Assembly (NCBI GenBank): GCA_025059415.1
Contig: JANXDQ010000015.1
Location: forward strand, 1 to 20,914
Direction of reading: 5' to 3'
Length of the DNA: 20,914 nt
Source of the DNA: Aigarchaeota archaeon
Lineage (GTDB): Archaea; Thermoproteota; Nitrososphaeria_A; Caldarchaeales; Wolframiiraptoraceae
Made by a program: the position numbers and the translations under genes. Shown here in pieces: positions 1 to 6,360 of the stretch. Within the stretch, counting starts at the first letter, position 1. Each line of letters opens with the position of its first letter. The notes under the pieces were generated by a model that was not told the origin of the DNA, ran no database searches, and saw nothing but the letters and a program-made list of their open reading frames with translations.

Positions 1-218
1 TTAAGATAAATCTGTCGCAGATACTCGATAAGACCTGATGATCTTTCTCCTCGCACCCTCATAGATTTCCTGATGGAGTTAACGTTGTACCCCGTTAGTT
101 CATTAAACTTGGATAATGTTAGATTTATTTCTTTAACATCTTTAAGGAATATGATATAAGGCCATGTTTTACCATCGACATCCCTAGGTCTTTCCCTAAT
201 CAAGCAGCCGAAAGTAGG
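1..218 (-). CDS. Open frame leaving the left edge, unidentified
   Basis: A stop-free minus-strand frame of 72 codons runs from just after a TAG at 219-221 to the window edge. It contains stretches such as DVDGKTWPYIIFLKDVKE and LSKFNELTGYNVNSIRK, which look like real protein: charged helices and a possible helix-turn-helix. There is no ATG near its beginning. Only a TTG at 201-203 could start it, so it may be the truncated 5' part of a gene continuing leftward or a decayed remnant. I do not recognise a family. It lies next to a transposase remnant in a stretch of decayed sequence. Confidence 0.3.
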
Positions 219-245
219 CTATCACGGCCCTCAAAATGCTACCTC

Positions 246-413
246 ATGGGTCATGGGTTACGACCCCATCCTAATGCGCGGATCCCTAACTAGAAGGATA
301 TCGAGGTCAGTTTCATTTATTTAGCCCCATCCTCTCCGCCGCTTAACATCGAGGAGTTTGCTAAAGTTTTAACAGCTGTGGTAAGGTTTCACATGGCGTT
401 CGTTGAGGATTGA
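246..413 (+). pseudogene. IS630-family transposase C-terminal remnant
   Basis: The plus-strand frame ending at TGA 411-413 reads NARIPN, a stop (TAG 291-293), then FIYLAPSSPPLNIEEF and a short helical tail. In IS630/Tc1-type DDE transposases the third catalytic block is typically DNARIH, followed some residues later by LPPYSPELNPIE. The spacing and order here match, with the proline before IE lost and an in-frame stop between the blocks. I read it as a decayed fragment with no N-terminal half in the window. No terminal inverted repeats could be assigned. The match is by motif only. Confidence 0.45.
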
Positions 414-912
414 ATCGCGCCAGTGGTTCGCGTACATCTGTGGAGGGTTTCTCAAATGGAGAGCCGGAAAAGAATTTTCTCTTTAAGCAAAGGATCTCTA
501 ATATCCATTTCATTAACACCCAAACCATCCACAATACTTCTTTTAATATTCTTAAAAAAGGCCAGGCATGAGAAACACCTTTCATCTTAATTACCTGAAA
601 CAATAATAAGGTCATTAATATTCTTTAACTTGTGGAAGAAGAATTAACACTTACATGTAAAAGATCTCTGGCTTAAAAGAATGTTGTTCTAGATACATTA
701 GAACTGAGAGGCGTATTATCTTATGGAAAGTAAAGAACGTTGATTGATGATTCTGTGATCTACAATAGAAAAAACTTTTCGCAAAGACTCACGGAGAAGA
801 ATGACCTTAACTTCTTTATGCGGCATCCCATTTTAATATGTGATAACTCATGAAGGATTATGAATCTCATAGTATCTCTTATTTAGGATAAACTAGATTA
901 AAGAGTAGCTCT
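414..912. other. Gene-free A+T-rich stretch with short frame fragments
   Basis: No intact gene is visible. Two minus-strand fragments have protein-like composition. One is 45 codons at 452-586, with AFFKNIKRSIVDGLGVNEMD, bounded upstream by TAA. The other is 37 codons at 716-826, from an ATG and including KEVKVILLRESLRKVFSIVD. Neither has a recognisable family, ribosome binding site or partner. They are best read as debris of former genes. No CRISPR repeats, tRNA or convincing hairpin was seen. Confidence 0.4.
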
Positions 913-1142
913 CTAAGTACTAGCTTCGCCATGTCTGCTCTCAAATATGTTGTCAAATTTCTTCATGTTTCTAGGAATAATGCTGCTGTAGATTATTATA
1001 TTATTAGTCACTTCTCTTAACTTGTTGACATTTTCATAGATATCTGCTTTTCAGATTCTTCAAGAAGAGCTTTAGCCTCATGATGCTCTTTGCTTATGTT
1101 TCATAATCCTTTCCCTGCTAGTTTAAGCTTAATGGTTTTATG
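913..1142 (-). pseudogene. Frameshifted remnant of a helical protein
   Basis: On the minus strand one frame reads EHHEAKALLEESEK and the neighbouring frame continues directly with ADIYENVNKLREVTNN, then IIIYSSIIPRNMKKFDNIFE, ending at TAG 913-915. A single-base shift near 1040-1050 joins them into one plausible helical protein. A further in-frame TGA at 1101-1103 separates an upstream piece (KLKLAGKGL). Two lesions in one coding-like stretch argue for a dead gene. The family is not recognised. It sits just downstream of cas6 on the same strand. Confidence 0.33.
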
Positions 1143-1238
1143 ACAAGCCCCCGTAAGTCTGGATCTATTTCCTATCCAAAGTTTAGAGATGCTGGATAAG
1201 GGATTTTAGCGAGAGGACTTCCGTCGGCTTAAGTCAAT

Positions 1239-2075
1239 TCATTTAGCCTTTAAGATTCTATACATGCCGAAGCCGGCGGTCCTATTTATTCCGACTTGCG
1301 TTTCCTCACCAATTTTCAGAAGGACATTAACCGCCCTTGCATTTTCTTCGGAGAATGTGTCTTCAGGTAGGCTGACTCTAACTTTCCCCGTAAACCCGAC
1401 ATAGAATCTTTTCCTCCTATCCACAACTCTATGCGTCTTTACATCTGAGACCCCGGATATCGCGATGCCCCCTTCTTCGAGCCAGCGGCTAAACTTCTTA
1501 CATCTCAAAGTAACACCGGCATACTGATCCCACTGCCTCTTAAGATTTCTAAACATCAAGATCGGATCCGGGAGTGGGAAGAACCTGTAGTGGGATTTGG
1601 GCCTGCCCATGAGCTTCATGATCCTCGCCAAAAATCCGACGATATGTAATGGAACATATGGAGAAGGCCTCCTAAAACAAGTCGGAGTAATGAATTCGAT
1701 CTCATATCTTTTAAGTGGCTCAGAGTCCCTAACAAGTCTATCCAAATCAATCCTCTTACACGAGATCTCAAGCAAATAATACATATTATTGACGAGTTTG
1801 AGTTCTCCAATTCTACTAAATGACCTCAAGATTGCGTCGCTCAGCCTCGTGGAATAGGATGTGATCCTGAAGAAGTAGGCTCCATTATCCATCTCTACGA
1901 GCGTCGACATTGAGAAGGGGGCTAGGCCGCCATATTCGTGGAGACGTGTGGCCATGACTGGGTCAAATGACTTTAAGACCCTATAAAATAGGCCCCTGAG
2001 ATAGAACCCAGAGAAATATCCCAGTATTGGCTTTGAATCACATGTTAGCAAGAACCCGATAACGTCAACTGGCAA
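1239..2075 (-). CDS. cas6: CRISPR crRNA-processing endoribonuclease Cas6
   Basis: Cas6 cuts the CRISPR precursor transcript within each repeat to release crRNAs for type I and III effectors. The 278-residue length is normal for archaeal Cas6. The N-terminal RAMP fold ends its first helix in YLRGLFYRVLKSFDP. A family-typical FITPTCFR segment lies at about 128-135, and the C-terminus carries the glycine-rich RAMP loop GINRTAGFGMYRI (262-274) that contacts repeat RNA. The start is TTG with no clear Shine-Dalgarno; a TAG sits shortly upstream in frame and no ATG or GTG precedes it. It is separated by about 280 bases from the III-D genes on the same strand, so it probably has its own promoter. It is the only cas6 here and likely feeds both effector complexes. 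Catalytic residues cannot be assigned from the sequence alone. Confidence 0.9.
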   Translation of the reverse strand: MPVDVIGFLLTCDSKPILGYFSGFYLRGLFYRVLKSFDPVMATRLHEYGGLAPFSMSTLVEMDNGAYFFRITSYSTRLSDAILRSFSRIGELKLVNNMYYLLEISCKRIDLDRLVRDSEPLKRYEIEFITPTCFRRPSPYVPLHIVGFLARIMKLMGRPKSHYRFFPLPDPILMFRNLKRQWDQYAGVTLRCKKFSRWLEEGGIAISGVSDVKTHRVVDRRKRFYVGFTGKVRVSLPEDTFSEENARAVNVLLKIGEETQVGINRTAGFGMYRILKAK

Positions 2076-2109
2076 GGCTATAATCCCAAACCATAAACAG
2101 GATGGCTAG

Positions 2110-2117
2110 AATAAAAC
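2110..2117 (-). promoter_or_regulatory. Possible TATA box for cas6
   Basis: On the minus strand GTTTTATT lies about 38 bases before the TTG start of cas6, which would put a transcription start roughly 12 bases upstream of the codon. The preceding BRE region is not strongly purine-rich, so this is a weak call made mainly because the gene needs a promoter after a 280-base gap. Confidence 0.25.
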
Positions 2118-2290
2118 TTTAACACGCATAATCCCAGCCAATCAAAGAAAGCACTTTTAGCGATAAAAAGCCTCTAGCTGGACATGGGGATCCGTTAGCC
2201 GGGCGGATATTGGACTTTCAATTAGCTTTTTAAGAAATTACTGGGTTAGGGTACCGAACAACCTTCAAGACGTCATCATTTCAGAATCTA

Positions 2291-2362
2291 TCAACATGGA
2301 AAAGCCAAGAGCTCAACAACTTGATGAAGAAATTTTAGTGCCAAATCGCCGTCCATTTTCAT
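2291..2362 (-). CDS. Micro-ORF coupled to the stop of the 434-residue gene
   Basis: A 23-codon frame (MKMDGDLALKFLHQVVELL followed by four residues) begins in an ATGA overlap with the stop of the upstream gene, the junction style used elsewhere in this operon. It could be a tiny coupled peptide or, more likely, the surviving start of a deleted gene, since a second frame continues with MLIDSEMMTS. Nothing else in 2076-2290 looks coding. Confidence 0.15.
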   Translation of the reverse strand: MKMDGDLALKFLHQVVELLAFPC

Positions 2363-3663
2363 AAATTGAAATGGATAAAGGGAGTCTCTGGAGGAATGAA
2401 GAATATCCTCATCCCTTCTGGACGCACATTAATAAAACCGACCAGTAACGCCTCGCTTCCCGGAAAACTCCTCCGCAAAAGATCTGAAGTGATCTTGAGT
2501 TTATTTTCAATTTTTCTAAGATCATCATAACGCTTTTCACCTCTCGTGGTTATCTCAAATACCAATTTAGGATAAACATTTAGTATACGATGTTCATCTT
2601 CTGAATAATTGATTCTAAAAGATAGCAAATCAACCTCACTTTCATAGGAAGATTCTTCTTCGCCGTCCCCTCCCTTAAATCTTAAAACAACCCTTGGCAA
2701 GCATACGGATCCAAACTCAACAAAAAATCTGAATAATATATATTCTAGTACTCCATGCTCTAAAATTAGAAATCTAAATAAGTCATGCAACATTACTGAT
2801 GTACTATTTTTCTTCTCAATAAACCTACAACATTCATTTATGAAATCATGTAATAATTCACGTAGAAGAAGTCCTTTTCCTCGTAGTTTAGAAATCGAAC
2901 CACACATTTTTTCGGTCAATTGACTAATTAACTCATTCATTTCTAGTTCATTATCTTTCCTATAGACGTCATACATTTTTATTAAAGGTCGTATGAAATC
3001 TTCATCTTTCATCAACTTTTCAGTTTCTATACCAGATATTTCTGGAAGAATCATAAACCAGTACGTATTGAAGATGTCAAACGAAACTTCATGTTTTACC
3101 ATTTCTGAAAAGATCACGTATATTGACTTATTATCGATTTTGAAATCTTTTACATCGGCAGTTACTTTATCAGAATCTATCCTAGAAAGCAATACAAAGA
3201 ACTTGGTTGCCGAAATTATAGAAAGGTAACCTCTCATCTCCCATAAAAATTTACTAACATTATCTATGACTTCAAAGAAAAGGTTGGAGAAATTGTTTAT
3301 GAACGGGCTTGCTATTCTTTCTTGTATCAATTCTTTGAGCGAAGCTTGATTATATGTTTTTGAATCAAAAATTATCTCCTTAATAGTTCTAACTATATTT
3401 GTTGGTTTATATTTGCTGATAAGCCATTCGTCAAGTTCTTTAACGAACTCTTCTATTACATCATCTAAGGGCCTTGGCAATCTTTTATTCTTCAAGTCGA
3501 CATCTACGATCTCCCCGATTTTTTCCTTGAAATATTCTCCGAGATTCGGCTTTTCATCTTCACGAAAATCGTTCACTAATAATTTCACCCAAGCCTCGCG
3601 AATCATTTCCTCTAATCGATCTCGCCAGAACTTTAGCAATCTATTTTCCCAATTTTCCATCAT
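2359..3663 (-). CDS. Unrecognised 434-aa CRISPR-operon protein with PD-(D/E)XK-like C-terminus
   Basis: I do not recognise this protein as a named Cas family. Residues 1-310 appear almost wholly alpha-helical and charged. From about 311 the pattern changes to one resembling a PD-(D/E)XK nuclease core: RFFVEFGSV with Glu316 in a helix, then EVDLLSFRI with Asp345, then KLVFEITT with Glu370, and a helix KRYDDLRKIENKLKITSDLL. The usual catalytic lysine after the glutamate is Thr372, so the site may be dead or use a nearby lysine such as Lys377. No clear CARF domain is visible. The gene follows a cas7-like gene by only 17 bases, with a GGAAAAG stretch before the start, so it is probably the last operon member. 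It is much richer in A+T than its neighbours (14 G/C in 2761-2820 against 37 G/C in 7141-7200 of cas10), which suggests separate acquisition. MMEN gives two adjacent ATG starts. Confidence 0.8.
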   Translation of the reverse strand: MMENWENRLLKFWRDRLEEMIREAWVKLLVNDFREDEKPNLGEYFKEKIGEIVDVDLKNKRLPRPLDDVIEEFVKELDEWLISKYKPTNIVRTIKEIIFDSKTYNQASLKELIQERIASPFINNFSNLFFEVIDNVSKFLWEMRGYLSIISATKFFVLLSRIDSDKVTADVKDFKIDNKSIYVIFSEMVKHEVSFDIFNTYWFMILPEISGIETEKLMKDEDFIRPLIKMYDVYRKDNELEMNELISQLTEKMCGSISKLRGKGLLLRELLHDFINECCRFIEKKNSTSVMLHDLFRFLILEHGVLEYILFRFFVEFGSVCLPRVVLRFKGGDGEEESSYESEVDLLSFRINYSEDEHRILNVYPKLVFEITTRGEKRYDDLRKIENKLKITSDLLRRSFPGSEALLVGFINVRPEGMRIFFIPPETPFIHFNL

Positions 3664-3680
3664 AGATCTATAATCTTTTC

Positions 3681-4574
3681 CTATTTCGATCTGAGGTATT
3701 CTATTAGCTGTTTTGTGGTGAGTTTTCTCCCTTTCTTGAATGGGTTTCCTATCGCCAGCTCTTGATCTCGATTCAGCTCGATGAGGTAGAAGTATTCCAC
3801 GTTCTTGCCGCGGTCGAGTGCTATGTTTAGCAGGCCCATGCCCACATTCTTCCTCCCGCCGATGCTCAGGCCGAACTCGAGTAGGTATTCCAGAGTCAAG
3901 GAAAACAGGGCAGAGTCGTCTTCTCCGGGAATCAGGTTGTCGATGAGTATCGGGAGCCTGATCTCCGCGCCGGGGTTGATGGCCTCGGTGAAATACAGCA
4001 TTTTGCCTTTCACGGTCATGAGTTTTCTGTCGATCCCGATTCCAGCTCTATAAACCGTCTTAGCCTCCTCGATTACCACGTCTCCGAACCTGACTTTACC
4101 GGCCAAAACCTTGTTCCCATAGAGTTTTCCAATGGGGCAGTGGAGCGCAATGTAGGATTCGGCCATGTCGCGTAGAATGCCTACATCCCGACCATCTCTG
4201 GCGGCAGCTATCTCTTCTTCACTATAGCCGAGCCGCCTCAAAACCTTAACCAACTCATCGAGTTGGGAGGAAAATTCCATGAGTAATTTCTCGAACCCCT
4301 CTCCATCGCCTCTATAACTTATTCCTCGGCCATCTTCCCTGTAAAACTCGACCGCCCGCTTAGCGACTCTGTCGAAATCCATTCTCTTCGCAAGCTGCTC
4401 GCTGATGCTCCTGAAGGCGCCCTTCCACGTCGACGAGGGAATTATGAGCTCTCCTCCGGGAAGCCTCATGAATGTCCTCCTCGCATCCCCTCCACCGGCG
4501 CCGACGTGCAGCGGCGACTCCAACCTCAGCGGCAGTAGGCCTATTATCTTGATTTCAAGCGGGTTTAGGTGCAC
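3681..4574 (-). CDS. cas7: Type III-D Cas7-like RAMP subunit (297 aa)
   Basis: This is a Cas7-group RAMP subunit, expected to bind crRNA along the type III backbone. Features seen are LHVGAGGGD near residues 22-30, the family signature IPSSTWKGAFRS at about 45-56, CPIGKLYG replacing the CxxC-FG block of its paralogs, and a central RFGDVVI strand. A late glycine-rich loop reads LSIGGRKNVGMG. It is the most divergent of the five Cas7-like proteins here and could fill a Csm5-like end position. Asp30 is the only obvious counterpart of the Csm3 target-cleaving aspartate, and its placement is unsure. The GTG start at 4572-4574 is supported by GGAGGTGA, six bases upstream, which runs into the stop of csx10. 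Confidence 0.85.
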   Translation of the reverse strand: MHLNPLEIKIIGLLPLRLESPLHVGAGGGDARRTFMRLPGGELIIPSSTWKGAFRSISEQLAKRMDFDRVAKRAVEFYREDGRGISYRGDGEGFEKLLMEFSSQLDELVKVLRRLGYSEEEIAAARDGRDVGILRDMAESYIALHCPIGKLYGNKVLAGKVRFGDVVIEEAKTVYRAGIGIDRKLMTVKGKMLYFTEAINPGAEIRLPILIDNLIPGEDDSALFSLTLEYLLEFGLSIGGRKNVGMGLLNIALDRGKNVEYFYLIELNRDQELAIGNPFKKGRKLTTKQLIEYLRSK

Positions 4575-4580
4575 CTCAAC

Positions 4581-5711
4581 TCACCTCCCGACCATCGGGT
4601 TAAACGCTAAAGGCTCTAGGACGTTGACCCCGGTTATCGGCATGGATCCGCCGGATGGGGGCTGCAGCACCTCGACGCGCCCGACATAGGATATGGCGGC
4701 TAATCCCTTCTCCCAGTTTTCTCCCTTCCTTATGCTAGAGACGAGAATTGATCCGGGAGCCAGGGACTGTTCCAGGACTGGTCTCCTGACGTTCCTCGCA
4801 ATGTCCCATCCTAATGAGAGTGGGACGCATCTGCCATATGCCCTTCTGACCACGAGTTTTCCAGAGACGTCTAATCCGAGCCTCCTCAAGGCATCCAGAT
4901 CTATCTCCTCCGGGTATGGGTAATACTGGTTGCCCAAAGTTGAGATCACGTTTGAGATCGAGTATAGGGCGATGATCGAGTTATCGCGATATGTTTGATG
5001 TATTTTTTCGATGAGGTCGTCTAGAGGCGCCTCTCTTATTTCGGTTATCCTGGCCCGCCCAAACCCTCTGGAAGATCCCCTGCCGATGTAAAGCCTCATC
5101 CCGCGTTCAATTCCATCGAGGACGTCTTCCGGCACTCCCATCTTAAACCAGAACTCATGTCCCGCGGCCACGGATTCATATTCGTAAAGCAGCTGCCTCT
5201 GGGCGGTGGCCCTCTCTCTACTTATGCCGACGCAGACTATGTGTTCGTGAAATAGGCTGATTTCCCTGAACGTGTCCCCCACGGGGATGACCGGCTTGGG
5301 GTGGACTTCTTCCAAGGCGACGTGGCCTCTGCTACAAGATCTCTTAAACTCGGGCTCCAGACCAGCCTCCAGGATCTTTATCGTTTCCGCGGCGTAGATT
5401 TTCCTCTCAAAACCCTCTTCGGATCCATCTCCGTGCATCACCTTGCATTTGTAAGCAAAGAGGTGGCATGGATAGGATTTTTTATCGTCCATCATCGGAT
5501 AGGCCGGGGAGGCTATCACCCTCGGATTGTGCGACTCGGCCTCCAAGAATTTCTCATCGATCAAGCCATGGTTATAAAGCATCGAGAGCAACGCGCCCCG
5601 CAGCATGCTTCCAGGTATGACGTTTAATGGAGACACGTATCCCCGTTCCGTCCTCCTCGAGGTCAACACCGCGGGAGACTCTAACCTCAACTTCGCCTCA
5701 AGGAATCTCAC
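4581..5711 (-). CDS. csx10: Csx10, Cas5-type RAMP of the III-D effector
   Basis: Csx10 is the Cas5-like protein that marks subtype III-D and should cap the 5' tag of the crRNA next to Cas10. With the GTG start the protein begins VRFLEAKLRLESPAVLTSRR and has 376 residues. It shows the Csx10 pattern of an N-terminal RAMP strand, YVSPLNVIPGSMLRGALLS, a central cysteine/histidine-containing segment (YPCHLFAYKC), TAQRQLLYEYESVAAGHEF, and the glycine-rich loop IGRGSSRGFGRARI. The start was moved from an ATG at 5762 to GTG at 5711 because GGGGAGGTGG (5719-5728) lies seven bases before it, and because the upstream 17 residues are unlike a RAMP N-terminus. It overlaps the preceding cas7 by 14 bases. 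Confidence 0.87.
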   Translation of the reverse strand: MRFLEAKLRLESPAVLTSRRTERGYVSPLNVIPGSMLRGALLSMLYNHGLIDEKFLEAESHNPRVIASPAYPMMDDKKSYPCHLFAYKCKVMHGDGSEEGFERKIYAAETIKILEAGLEPEFKRSCSRGHVALEEVHPKPVIPVGDTFREISLFHEHIVCVGISRERATAQRQLLYEYESVAAGHEFWFKMGVPEDVLDGIERGMRLYIGRGSSRGFGRARITEIREAPLDDLIEKIHQTYRDNSIIALYSISNVISTLGNQYYPYPEEIDLDALRRLGLDVSGKLVVRRAYGRCVPLSLGWDIARNVRRPVLEQSLAPGSILVSSIRKGENWEKGLAAISYVGRVEVLQPPSGGSMPITGVNVLEPLAFNPMVGR

Positions 5712-6360
5712 TCCACAGCCACCTCCCCAGATCTTTAAGCAGGTTGAGCCATTTCTCGTCATCCAGCTTCTCCCTGATTTCCTCCGGTTCCTCTATCCTC
5801 AAATCCATGAGGGATCCCCTGCCGATTCTCCCGATCCTGAGTTCCGCAAAGGCTAATAGCAATAATTTGATCAAGTCACGCTCTAAATCGTCCGGAACCT
5901 CGACCTCGCCGCTGAATACGACGTTCGGTAACAGGCACTCCTCGGTGAATAGGGCCCCCTCGGCAACCTGATGCGATGAATCATCTATCCTGATTCTGGT
6001 CAATATAGATGTTTTGGCGTTTTCCGAGTAGAAGTCGCTGACCCTTATTTTGGACGGCGCATTCATCCCGGGAAGTCCAAACAATTTACATACATCGCAG
6101 GGATTTGCTCCACAGGTTTCAAGCATATCCTCCGGATTTGTTCCTTCGCAACTTCTAAAGTCATAGGCTTTTGCTATCCTGCTGGCAGCAGATCTTAGCG
6201 CCCCCTTGACGCTCGTAGCCGGAATGCATATTAAGTATCTTATGTTTCCGCCGTCTCTCAATGGCCTTCTGAATACGGCTATGTCGGCGCCGGTGGGCCA
6301 TGGGAAGCCCCATCCGACAGACGCTAAACCCACATTTTTCAGATGAACCTTGATCCTCAT
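5698..6360 (-). CDS. cas7: Type III-D Cas7/Csm3-like RAMP subunit (220 aa)
   Basis: This is a short Csm3-type backbone subunit. It carries TGADIAVFRRP, with Asp26 at the position of the aspartate that Csm3 proteins use to cut target RNA. It also has the signature IPATSVKGALRSAAS (46-60), and a cysteine block CDVCKLFG (88-95) shared with its paralogs and possibly zinc-binding. The C-terminal loop ELRIGRIGRGSLMDLRI follows. The ATG start overlaps the cas10 stop as ATGA, so it is translationally coupled to cas10. The final residues are a helical tail. If Asp26 is catalytic, this subunit adds one RNA cleavage site. Confidence 0.88.
   Translation of the reverse strand: MRIKVHLKNVGLASVGWGFPWPTGADIAVFRRPLRDGGNIRYLICIPATSVKGALRSAASRIAKAYDFRSCEGTNPEDMLETCGANPCDVCKLFGLPGMNAPSKIRVSDFYSENAKTSILTRIRIDDSSHQVAEGALFTEECLLPNVVFSGEVEVPDDLERDLIKLLLLAFAELRIGRIGRGSLMDLRIEEPEEIREKLDDEKWLNLLKDLGRWLWSEIP

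Noticed and set aside
401..420. GTTGAGGATTGAATCGCG looked like the end of a CRISPR repeat
   Set aside because: No second copy occurs anywhere nearby and no regular spacing is seen; it is the tail of the transposase frame.
361..615. An 84-codon minus-strand frame across the transposase remnant
   Set aside because: Its composition is unnatural (tryptophan and leucine runs), it overlaps the transposase trace antisense, and a neighbouring frame at 452-586 looks more protein-like.
716..826. 37-codon frame from ATG with plausible composition
   Set aside because: No ribosome binding site, promoter, partner gene or recognisable family; kept only as a note in the gene-free stretch.
5712..5762. ATG start for csx10 17 codons upstream
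   Set aside because: It would lie deep in the upstream cas7, lacks a placed ribosome binding site, and the GTG at 5711 has a strong GGGGAGGTGG seven bases away.
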